A stretch of 64,000 nucleotides of DNA from CAYZWU01 sp964482235 (lineage in GTDB: Bacteria > Planctomycetota > B15-G4 > CAYZWU01), in assembly GCA_964482235.1 (NCBI GenBank), contig CAYZWU010000029.1, forward strand, positions 6,108 through 70,107, written 5' to 3'. Numbering within the stretch: position 1 is the first letter of the stretch; each line of letters opens with the position of its first letter. Shown here in pieces: positions 8,931-16,025 of the stretch. Both the position numbers and the translations under genes were made by a program. A model generated the notes under the pieces. It worked only from the letters and a program-made list of their open reading frames with translations, was not told the DNA's origin and searched no databases.

Positions 8931-10367
8931 ATGAAGATCTGGATCGCGGCAGCCGTCCTCGCACTCGGCCTTGCCGGCGGCTGCTCGGACGATGAGCCGC
9001 GGCGGACCAACGTGATCCTCGTCGTGGTGGACACGCTGCGAGCCGACCACGCCGGCTGCTACGGCTATCACCGCAACACCACGCCGAACCTCGACAGCCT
9101 GGCTCGCGAGGGCGTTCTCTTCGAGGAGGCCGTGTCCCAGGCCGCCTTCACCCTGCCGGCCATGGCCTCGCTCTTCACGGGGCTCGATCCGATGCAGCAC
9201 GGCGTGCGGAAGCATCCCGACGAGCAGGGGCGCGTCGACTCCCTGGCACCGGGACTGCCCACCCTGGCCTCGGTCCTGAAGCGCAGCGGCTACACCACCG
9301 CCGCCGTGGTCTCCAACTCTCTCTTCCAGAAGAGGTTCCGGACAGGATTCAGCGCGGACTTCGACTTCTATGACGTGGGGAAGAAGCGGCGCGACGCCGG
9401 CCCCACCACCGATGCGGCGATCGACTGGCTGGAAAGGAAGCGCGAGAAGGGGAAGCCGTTCTTCCTCTGGTTGCATTACATCGATCCCCACTGGCCGTAC
9501 GAGGCGCCCGGGGAGTTCGAGAGGCCCTTTCGCCATGACGACGGAGGCGCCTTTCGCGCGCTGGTCGACGACTTCCACGCCGGCCGCGTCAAGCGCGACC
9601 GGATCTACTTCGACTGCCCGCTCGACGCCGACGGCATCGAGGCCGGCAGGGCCGAGTACGACAACGAGGTCGCCTACGCCGATGCGCAGCTCGGCCGTCT
9701 TCTCGACCGGCTGCGGAAGAGCGGTCTCGACAGGAACACGATCGTGGCCGTTGTGTCCGATCACGGCGAGGCGCTCGGCGAGCACGGCCTGACCTTCGCC
9801 CACTCGTTCTTTCTCTACGACGAGATCCAGAAGGTCGTCTTCGTCCTCCGGCCCCCCGGAGGGATGAAGGCGGCGAGGGTGAGCCGCCAGGTGAGGCTCC
9901 TCGACGTGATGCCCACCCTTTTCGGGATGCTCGGCATCGATCCGCCCGGCCCGATCGAGGGGAGAAACCTCGAACCTCTCTGGACGGGCGGCGGCGAGGC
10001 TTTTCCGGACCTGCCCGCCTTTGCGGAGAGCGAGCCGCGCTATCCCGGCCAGGACGGCTACAGGTATCCGCTGCGCAAGCGGATCCACCTGGAGGGAAAC
10101 GCGGGCAAGTGGAAGATGGTGCGGTACAAGGGATACAAGATGATCTGGATCCCCGGGGAAGGGTGGGAGCTCTTCGACGTGAGACAGGACGGAAGAGAGC
10201 AGCTCGATCTCTCGTCCAATCCTCCTTCCGAGGCGGCTCCCCTGGCGCGGTTGATGGAACAGTACCTCGACGAGCCGCCGGGCGCTGCGCCGGCAAGCTC
10301 GGGCCCTGAGCTCGACAGGCGAACCCGGCAGGAGCTGCGGGAGATCCTCCGCTCGCTGGGGTATTGA
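8931..10367 (+). CDS. Sulfatase-fold hydrolase or transferase lacking the formylglycine Cys/Ser signature
   Basis: 478 residues from ATG 8931, with GGAGGG upstream; earlier in-frame codons lie inside the preceding gene. The N-terminus has a short hydrophobic segment ending LAGGC (Cys18), a plausible but imperfect lipobox. TNVILVVVDTLRADHAGCYG and VVSDHGEALGEHG are metal-binding motifs of the alkaline-phosphatase/sulfatase superfamily. At the nucleophile position the sequence is AFTLPAMASLFTG, with Thr where sulfatases have Cys or Ser followed by x-P-x-R. The enzyme therefore probably uses Thr, as in phosphatase-like and phosphoethanolamine-transferase-like relatives, and is unlikely to be a formylglycine sulfatase. 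It lies directly downstream of a canonical sulfatase. Confidence 0.85.
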   Translation: MKIWIAAAVLALGLAGGCSDDEPRRTNVILVVVDTLRADHAGCYGYHRNTTPNLDSLAREGVLFEEAVSQAAFTLPAMASLFTGLDPMQHGVRKHPDEQGRVDSLAPGLPTLASVLKRSGYTTAAVVSNSLFQKRFRTGFSADFDFYDVGKKRRDAGPTTDAAIDWLERKREKGKPFFLWLHYIDPHWPYEAPGEFERPFRHDDGGAFRALVDDFHAGRVKRDRIYFDCPLDADGIEAGRAEYDNEVAYADAQLGRLLDRLRKSGLDRNTIVAVVSDHGEALGEHGLTFAHSFFLYDEIQKVVFVLRPPGGMKAARVSRQVRLLDVMPTLFGMLGIDPPGPIEGRNLEPLWTGGGEAFPDLPAFAESEPRYPGQDGYRYPLRKRIHLEGNAGKWKMVRYKGYKMIWIPGEGWELFDVRQDGREQLDLSSNPPSEAAPLARLMEQYLDEPPGAAPASSGPELDRRTRQELREILRSLGY

Positions 10368-10529
10368 CAGCAGGACGCGAGGCTTCTCGAAAGCGCCAGA
10401 TCGGACAGCTACGGCGTGGGCGGAATCACGATATACGTGGTTCCGCAGGCTGCCGGCCGGACCGTGCTGTTCCAGGCTGTGACACTCGATGATGGACGCC
10501 TCAGCAACCTCGTGGAACACGAATTCTAG
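10368..10529 (+). pseudogene. In-frame remnant of a beta-rich C-terminal domain after the sulfatase stop
   Basis: Directly after the TGA of the sulfatase the same frame stays open for 53 codons to a TAG. It reads GGITIYVVPQAAGRTVLFQA and ends LSNLVEHEF. The pattern of a short beta-strand, FQAV, then LSN and a hydrophobic end resembles the C-terminal strand pair common in large secreted proteins of this type of genome. There is no start codon or ribosome site. I read it as the 3' scar of a lost gene, not as a part of the sulfatase, whose own end REILRSLGY looks natural. Confidence 0.45.
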
Positions 10530-10848
10530 TAAGCCATTTGTTCCCAATATGTTCCGGGGTCATATTGCCAGACGCTCGACCCCGGAGCATCCCTTCTCGA
10601 AAAAGGTTGCCGCTGCGGGGCTCTCCCCGCAGGCGGCAGCCTTTATTTCCAGGAATTCCAGACACCCTCGCTTTCTCGACGTCGAACACGACTTCTCTGC
10701 CCGGCCGGTGCCGAATAGGTAATGCTACTTCATTTTGGTCGTTTTCATGCTATAGGTATGGGTATTATCCGCACCCCTGTACGAGAGCATTCAACGCCCT
10801 GCCCTCCGGCAGGCCCCTTTTCAGGAAGAACATACAAGGAGTGAATCG
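10530..10848 (+). promoter_or_regulatory. Upstream region of the cysteine-rich protein gene
   Basis: About 320 bases without a gene. The left part holds a strong hairpin (10603-10643). The right part (10725-10770) is more A/T-rich and likely holds the promoter of the next gene, but I cannot choose a -35/-10 pair with confidence. AAGGAG lies just upstream of the ATG at 10849. Confidence 0.35.
10603..10643 (+). terminator. Long GC-rich hairpin, probable terminator of the sulfatase transcript
   Basis: The two arms, AAGGTTGCCGC.TGCGGGG and its near-complement CCCCGCAGGCGGCAGCCTT, flank a CTCT loop. It is followed by TTATTT, a weak T tract. The stem is about 18 bp with one G-T pair and one bulge. 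It sits 236 bases after the sulfatase stop. Confidence 0.55.
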
Positions 10849-11883
10849 ATGGATATCAAGAAACTGAAACTGCTGCCCGCCCTGTTCCTTTGCCTGGCCG
10901 CCCTTCTGTGCGCCGCGCCGGCCAAGGCCCAGGACGATCCCTCGGCAATGATGGCGGACTGCGCGATCTGCAGCCGGCTTGCCGATGAGATGGACCTGAT
11001 CATGCAGTGCGACTACCATGTCTGCGACAGCAAGGACGGCGTCCTCTTCCAGATCAATCTCAAGAACCCGACGATGATGAAGCGCTTCCGTGACTTCGAG
11101 AACCGCGACCTGGAACTTTCCAAGAAATTCAAGGCCGCGAGCGCCGAGGTCTGCAAGGCCAAGCTCTGCCCGCCCTGCGCCGAGTACATGGGCTTCGTGC
11201 GCGACGGCTTGAAGGAGGAGAGAGTCGTGACGCCCACCGGGACGATCCACCTTTGCCGGACGGCTGATGCGAAGCTCCTGGCCAGGGTGCACGACTGGTC
11301 GGCCAGGATGCGCGAGATGATGGCAGGCTTCGATATGCCGGGAGAGGAAACCGCGGTTGCGGCCGATGCCTGCTGCGGCACGTGCTCCGGCGATGCCGAG
11401 AAGGAATCGTGCTGCGGCTCGTGCGGCGGTGCGGAATCAAAAGAATCGTCCTCCGGCAAGGCGGCCGATCCCTTCGCCGAGATCCCCGAGTTCGTGCTCG
11501 AGCAGATGAAGAAGTGTCATCTCTGCGAGGTCTTCATCGCGAATCCCGACATGATGACTGCGGCGAAGTCGGAGATCGTGTTCCTCGATCACGGCATCGT
11601 CATCACCAGCACGGTCAAGGATCCGAAGAACCTCGGCCGCTACCAGAAAATCGAGACGGATCTTCACGCCAGGATCAGCAAGCTGATGGAAATCTCCCAG
11701 GAAGAGGCGAAGAAGAAGATATGCACCTTCTGCGGTCAGTTCTGCGACCTTTCTCACGCCGGGGCCCTGATGGACTGGAGCTTGACTCCCAAGGGATCGA
11801 TCTCCGTCTTCTATTCCCACGACCCGGCAGTGGTGGCAAGGATCACCGGCCTTGGCAAGATGATGGAAGCCTTCAACAAGTAG
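10849..11883 (+). CDS. Secreted protein with two copies of a cysteine-motif domain joined by a Cys-rich linker
   Basis: 344 residues, not recognised as a named family. A clear Sec signal peptide (residues 1-28, ending AKA-QD) is followed by two related domains of about 125 residues. Each begins with CxxC (C38/C41 CAIC; C223/C226 CHLC), has a second CxxC about 85 residues later (CPPC; CTFC) and ends in a hydrophobic strand plus helix (SARMREMM; GLGKMMEAF). The linker (about 175-210) is packed with CCGTC and CCGSC clusters and Gly/Ser. The paired CxxC motifs suggest metal or cluster binding, or disulfides, outside the membrane. It is transcribed alone and ended by a hairpin terminator. Confidence 0.75.
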   Translation: MDIKKLKLLPALFLCLAALLCAAPAKAQDDPSAMMADCAICSRLADEMDLIMQCDYHVCDSKDGVLFQINLKNPTMMKRFRDFENRDLELSKKFKAASAEVCKAKLCPPCAEYMGFVRDGLKEERVVTPTGTIHLCRTADAKLLARVHDWSARMREMMAGFDMPGEETAVAADACCGTCSGDAEKESCCGSCGGAESKESSSGKAADPFAEIPEFVLEQMKKCHLCEVFIANPDMMTAAKSEIVFLDHGIVITSTVKDPKNLGRYQKIETDLHARISKLMEISQEEAKKKICTFCGQFCDLSHAGALMDWSLTPKGSISVFYSHDPAVVARITGLGKMMEAFNK

Positions 11884-11901
11884 AGTCCCTCCAAAAAAAG
11901 A

Positions 11902-11958
11902 GCCGGGCCGCCGTCGATAACTCCTCTCTGTGTCCCGACGACAGCCCGGCCTTTGTTT
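11902..11958 (+). terminator. Rho-independent terminator, possibly bidirectional
   Basis: GCCGGGC (11902-11908) pairs with GCCCGGC (11944-11950), with an inner CGTCG/CGACG pairing, followed by CTTTGTTT. It lies 18 bases after the stop at 11883 and in front of the end of the convergent gene at 12014. The A-run 11893-11899 on the other side would give a T tract for the minus strand. Confidence 0.65.
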
Positions 11959-12013
11959 CAACTGGATATTCAGGGGATCGCCCTCAGCTCGATGGGAGCT
12001 GACGGCCGATCCC

Positions 12014-13156
12014 TCACTGAATCGACGTGGCCACCACGTTCGTTGCATTCTCGTACTGGAGAACCTGGAACCAGACGTTGATGCCGGAAACATTGGGAAC
12101 GTTGAGATTCCACGTCACGGCGCCGTATTGATCGGTATCAGCGGGGCTTGTTGTCAGACTCGGGTTGGCCAGGTCCAGGGTCACGTTCAACTGGGGCACA
12201 TAGGTGCTCCCGAGGCCTGCCAGGCTGTGGACGAGGTAGGTCGCCGTGTTCGGGTCGCCGCCTGTGATGTCGAAGGAAGCGGAAGATCCTCCCTGGAGAG
12301 GATCGGGGCTGACGGCAAGTGTGAAGGGATCGGGTGCGTTCGCCACCCAGTCGAGGGCATTCGCCATGATCATGTCGCCGTCCGTGCTGGTCTGCCAGAA
12401 ATCGGATCTCACGTCGCTGGAGGGCGGATAGAAGTTGAGGTCGGCCCGCCGGGCGATTCCGAGATCCTTGGTGGCGATGAGGGGCTCGCGGTCGCTCCAC
12501 TCGGCAATGAGATTCGCAAAGGGGTCGATTGTCGTGTCGACGCGATAGCTGCTCGAACCGCCGTCGAAGCTGTTGACGCCTTGCATGATCGGGTGGAAAG
12601 GCTGGTGGACCGTGCCCAGAGTCGCCTGCCCATCCAACTGGTTCAGGGCCGGTATGATGCACTGATAGTAATCGCTGGCAAAGCGCCCCTGCGGAATCCA
12701 GTAGCCGCCGTTGCTCCCCAGGGCAAAGGTCGCCACCACGACCCCGCCGCCGCTGTCCACGTAGTCGGCCAGGAGATCTCCCAGGTCGATGCTGACCTGG
12801 CTGCTCCAGAGATAGCTGCCTCCCCAGACCAGCACGGCGTCAAAGGCCTGGAGCTGGCTCAGCGTCGGGAGTGCCCCCGTGTAGATGTTGTACTTGTCGG
12901 CCGTATCGACCTTGCCGGTCAGCACGACCTTCTTGGACACATCGGCCAGTCTCAGATCCTCGTCGGCCAGCAGGGCAACGGTGATGCCGCGCCCGCCTGA
13001 AGAGGATGGGACAGGATCCTGCTGCAGCGCCGGCGGCTTGACAGCAGCACCGTGCGGCGCAGGATTCTCTCCGTGCTGAAGCGGCGAGGTCCCGCCCCAG
13101 GCGCAGATGAGAAGAGCGAATGAACAGATCATGGTGAGTGTTGCGGTGCGTTTCAT
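12014..13156 (-). CDS. Secreted protein with a GATase/ThuA-like domain
   Basis: 380 residues with signal peptide (1-23). From about residue 55 GITVALLADEDLRLAD through FDAVLVWGG and LADYVDSGGGVVVATFALGS it has the alternating beta-alpha pattern of class I glutamine-amidotransferase-like (ThuA-type) domains: a strand ending in a Gly pair, then a helix and VVVA. No catalytic Cys-His pair is evident, so it is likely a non-enzymatic member. The last 110 residues are a beta-sandwich (SPDPLQGGSSASFDITGGDP). AAAAGGAGATT lies in front of the ATG. It starts 38 bases after the LVIVD gene on the same strand and is probably co-transcribed with it. Confidence 0.7.
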   Translation of the reverse strand: MKRTATLTMICSFALLICAWGGTSPLQHGENPAPHGAAVKPPALQQDPVPSSSGGRGITVALLADEDLRLADVSKKVVLTGKVDTADKYNIYTGALPTLSQLQAFDAVLVWGGSYLWSSQVSIDLGDLLADYVDSGGGVVVATFALGSNGGYWIPQGRFASDYYQCIIPALNQLDGQATLGTVHQPFHPIMQGVNSFDGGSSSYRVDTTIDPFANLIAEWSDREPLIATKDLGIARRADLNFYPPSSDVRSDFWQTSTDGDMIMANALDWVANAPDPFTLAVSPDPLQGGSSASFDITGGDPNTATYLVHSLAGLGSTYVPQLNVTLDLANPSLTTSPADTDQYGAVTWNLNVPNVSGINVWFQVLQYENATNVVATSIQ

Positions 13157-13194
13157 CTTGAATCTCCTTTTTGCATAAACTCAGCTTGGAACGG

Positions 13195-15711
13195 TCATGG
13201 AGTTACCTGAAACTCGAATCGGTCGTCATCGCTCACGTCGTCTGGGTAGGTGCCCACGCGAGCGTGGAGGGTGTACATTCCGAGAGGCGCCGCTCCTGGG
13301 ATCCGGAGGGGCAGTGTGTTCTCGATGCTCATGTCCGGCGGAAGGGTGAGCGTGACCGGCCCGGTGACGGGCCCGTAGCTGGTGCCTGCCGGAAGGGTGA
13401 GGTCGATCCAGACCTGCTTCGTCTGCGTCACCTCGGTCACGTTCTCAACCTTCACGTCGTAGTTGAAGCTCCCGCCCAGGGGCACTACCACCGGGTCGGG
13501 GCCGGGATCGAGAGAGACGGCCACGTCGACGAATCGGAGGATCTCCAGGCCCAGGTGGCCCGTCAGGTAGATGAGCCCATCGGACAGGGTGACGCCGTTG
13601 TAGGCGTACTGGTGCCCCCCCACATACCACCCCTCGCGCGTTTCGGGGTAGACGGCAGTCACGAATGCGTTGGCCGGATCGGTCGCGTCGATCACCATGA
13701 ACCGATCGTAGCCGCAGAGATAGAAGAACCCGTCCTCTGCAGCCAGTGACACGTCGTACCAGGCAACAGAGGTGACCTCGGGATTCTCCATGGTCTTGAC
13801 AAGCGTGGGGTTCTGGGGATCGGACACGTCGTAGAAGGTGAGAATGTCTTTCCACAACGAGGTCGTGCCATAGTTACAACTGCTCACTCCGAGAACATTT
13901 CCGTCCAGGGCAAAGGCATAGGCCCAGTCTTCAACGTCGAAGCGGCCCAGCTCCACGGGCGTGATCGGATCGGTCAGGTCGAAGATCAAGACCTCGTAGT
14001 AACCGAGCAGGTACCCGCTGTCTCCGTCGATGATGAGATCGTTGGCCGGCGACTGCTGCAGGGCCGGGCCGGTCCCTACCTGCACCGGATCGGCAGGATC
14101 GGTGATATCGAGAACCTCGACCTCCGTTGTGCCGACATAGACCAGGTCGCCCACCCTCTCCGCCGGGTAGAAGCCCCACGCGTAGTTGTAGCTCCTTGTT
14201 CCCACCTGGTGAGGGGAGTAGGGGATGCCGACGTCGTAGAAGTTGACGCAGTCGTTCATCGAGCTGACCACGGCGATCCCGTCGGAGACTCGGACGGCCC
14301 GCTGCCGGTACGTGTTGTGGGTCATCGTGTCGGGCGGCTGGGTGCAGAAGCCGAGGAGCTCGGGTGCACGGGGATCGGAGACGTCCAGCATCTGGAGCGT
14401 CGCCTCGTTCGAGAGCACGGCGGCCACGTCACCCTCGACGTCCGTTGCATGAGGATAATAACCGGTGGAGGTGAAGGAGACGGCATAGGGCGACAGCGGA
14501 TCGCTCACGTCGATGCCGATCAAACCGAACACGCGATCGACCAGAAAGACCGTGGTGCCGGCCGTGTCCAGGTAGGTCTGGTACCCGAAGGCGTCAAGGG
14601 TGCTCAGCAGGACAGGGTTCGCGGGATCGATGACGTCGTAGGTATGCAGGGAATAGTCGTTGTCGTCGGTGACGTGGGCATACCCGTTCGAGACGACGAT
14701 CCCCCCCGTGTAGGCCCCGCCGACCTGGGCGATCTCGACGGGATTGGCCGGATCGGATGCATCCATGACCACCATCCCGTCGCCGGTCAGGAAGAGGTAT
14801 CCGCCATCGAAGTCCATGTCGTCCACCACGGTGTATGACAGGGGGGCGAAGCCGCTCTGCATGATCTTGTCCGGATTGGACACGTCGAAGGTCACGAGTC
14901 CGTCATCGTAGACCGAGAGGTAGATGTGGCTCCCTTCGATCTCCACAGCTCTGAACATGTCATCGATACCCACCAGGCTGCTCCTGACCTCCGGTGAGGC
15001 CGGATCGGAGATGTCGATCACATTCATGAAGTTGCACTCGCCGAAGTACTCGAACCATCCGGTGCCGATGGCGGCGATCAGCGGACCGGTCATGGTTACC
15101 TTCTCGTAGATGAACTCACCCGGCGGTGTTGCGGTTCTCGACAGCTCCAGGGGATTGATTGGATCGGAGATGTCGAAGAGCACGAGCTCCGACGGGATCC
15201 CCATGCAGACGGCCAGGAGCGATCCCGAGCCGGCCAGGGACCAGGCCGGCCCCTCGATCTCGTTGACCGCGACCGGCGCCGACGGATCGGTGATGTCGTA
15301 GACGTAGAGGCATCCCGTGGTGGCCACGTAGCAGTGGTTGCCAAGGCAGAGGAGATCCAGTGCAATGCCGCCCTCGTCGAGGGTCCGGCTCAGGACCTTG
15401 ATCCGTTCCGAGTCCGCCTTCTGCCCGAGGGTGCCGGGTCGATCGAGGGGTCTTGCGCTGCTCGACGAGAAAAGATGCCGTTCCCACCGGGGCATCAAAC
15501 CGCCGGGAAGATCGGCTTCCGGCGGACTTGCCGGCCGATCTCGATCCGGGTGGTAGAGATAGACCGTTCCGGGTAGATTCACCCTGGACTTGTCGATCTT
15601 CTCAAGGCTGCCCGCTGCCGGTACGGCCCACGAGAGTGAGATTGAAAGGACGAGAAGAAAGGCGAGCGTTTTCTTTTGCTCGAGCCCCGAGATGGCTTTC
15701 TGTGACAGCAT
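13195..15711 (-). CDS. Secreted LVIVD-repeat beta-propeller protein
   Basis: 838 residues from the ATG at 15711, chosen because AAGGAGGT lies just upstream and a signal peptide follows (LAFLLVLSISLSWAVPAAGS). A longer in-frame start at 15849 would put 46 unrelated residues first. About 13 repeats of the LVIVD type run from residue 110 to 720, for example VYDITDPSAPV, LFDISDPINPL, VIDISDPASPE, MLDVSDPRAPE, VLDITDPADPV and FYDVSDPQNPT. Such repeats build beta-propellers and occur on bacterial and archaeal cell surfaces. The C-terminal 110 residues are an Ig-like domain. It lacks a sorting signal that I recognise. It is first in a probable two-gene operon. Confidence 0.9.
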   Translation of the reverse strand: MLSQKAISGLEQKKTLAFLLVLSISLSWAVPAAGSLEKIDKSRVNLPGTVYLYHPDRDRPASPPEADLPGGLMPRWERHLFSSSSARPLDRPGTLGQKADSERIKVLSRTLDEGGIALDLLCLGNHCYVATTGCLYVYDITDPSAPVAVNEIEGPAWSLAGSGSLLAVCMGIPSELVLFDISDPINPLELSRTATPPGEFIYEKVTMTGPLIAAIGTGWFEYFGECNFMNVIDISDPASPEVRSSLVGIDDMFRAVEIEGSHIYLSVYDDGLVTFDVSNPDKIMQSGFAPLSYTVVDDMDFDGGYLFLTGDGMVVMDASDPANPVEIAQVGGAYTGGIVVSNGYAHVTDDNDYSLHTYDVIDPANPVLLSTLDAFGYQTYLDTAGTTVFLVDRVFGLIGIDVSDPLSPYAVSFTSTGYYPHATDVEGDVAAVLSNEATLQMLDVSDPRAPELLGFCTQPPDTMTHNTYRQRAVRVSDGIAVVSSMNDCVNFYDVGIPYSPHQVGTRSYNYAWGFYPAERVGDLVYVGTTEVEVLDITDPADPVQVGTGPALQQSPANDLIIDGDSGYLLGYYEVLIFDLTDPITPVELGRFDVEDWAYAFALDGNVLGVSSCNYGTTSLWKDILTFYDVSDPQNPTLVKTMENPEVTSVAWYDVSLAAEDGFFYLCGYDRFMVIDATDPANAFVTAVYPETREGWYVGGHQYAYNGVTLSDGLIYLTGHLGLEILRFVDVAVSLDPGPDPVVVPLGGSFNYDVKVENVTEVTQTKQVWIDLTLPAGTSYGPVTGPVTLTLPPDMSIENTLPLRIPGAAPLGMYTLHARVGTYPDDVSDDDRFEFQVTP

Positions 15712-15904
15712 CTGATTACCTCCTTGCGAAACAGGTTCGACTGCTTGCCCTGGCACCATTCGGCTCGAGACTTCGATTCGATCGATCCCGTGACCGTGAG
15801 CCGTGGCGACAGGCATCAGGTAAAAGCTGCAACAGTTCGCATGGCGCACCGGGGAAATCTCTTCGCCAGCGGACTTTCAGGTGTTGTAGTTGGGTTTGTG
15901 TAGT
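15712..15904 (-). promoter_or_regulatory. Long 5' leader of the LVIVD gene
   Basis: If transcription starts about seven bases after the -10 box at 15905-15910, the leader is roughly 185 bases. I looked for cobalamin, SAM, glycine and cyclic-di-GMP riboswitch landmarks and found none. It ends in a strong AAGGAGGT ribosome site. Confidence 0.4.
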
Positions 15905-15933
15905 TTAATATGTTGTTTTAAAGTGATTTACAA
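15905..15933 (-). promoter_or_regulatory. Sigma-70-type promoter for the LVIVD gene
   Basis: Read on the minus strand: TTGTAA (15933-15928), 17-base spacer, TATTAA (15910-15905). It lies in a locally A/T-rich patch and faces the LVIVD gene. Confidence 0.6.
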
Positions 15934-16025
15934 ACACCAGGGGGGTGTGAAAAAAAGAAGCTCTACCGTCCGGGGAAAGTCCATGGGAGCAGAGAATCCG
16001 GGTGAGCAAAAGAGAGCGAGGCGGT

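Noticed and set aside
15725..15745. GGTTCGACTGC as a tRNA T-loop
   Set aside because: The flanks do not pair as a T stem and no acceptor or anticodon arm is present.
15712..15904. Riboswitch in the leader of the LVIVD gene
   Set aside because: No conserved core of cobalamin, SAM, glycine or cyclic-di-GMP types could be found by eye.
15929..15955. Hairpin ACACC...GGTGT followed by an A-run as a terminator
   Set aside because: The A-run would give a T tract only before the hairpin on the minus strand, the wrong order for a terminator.
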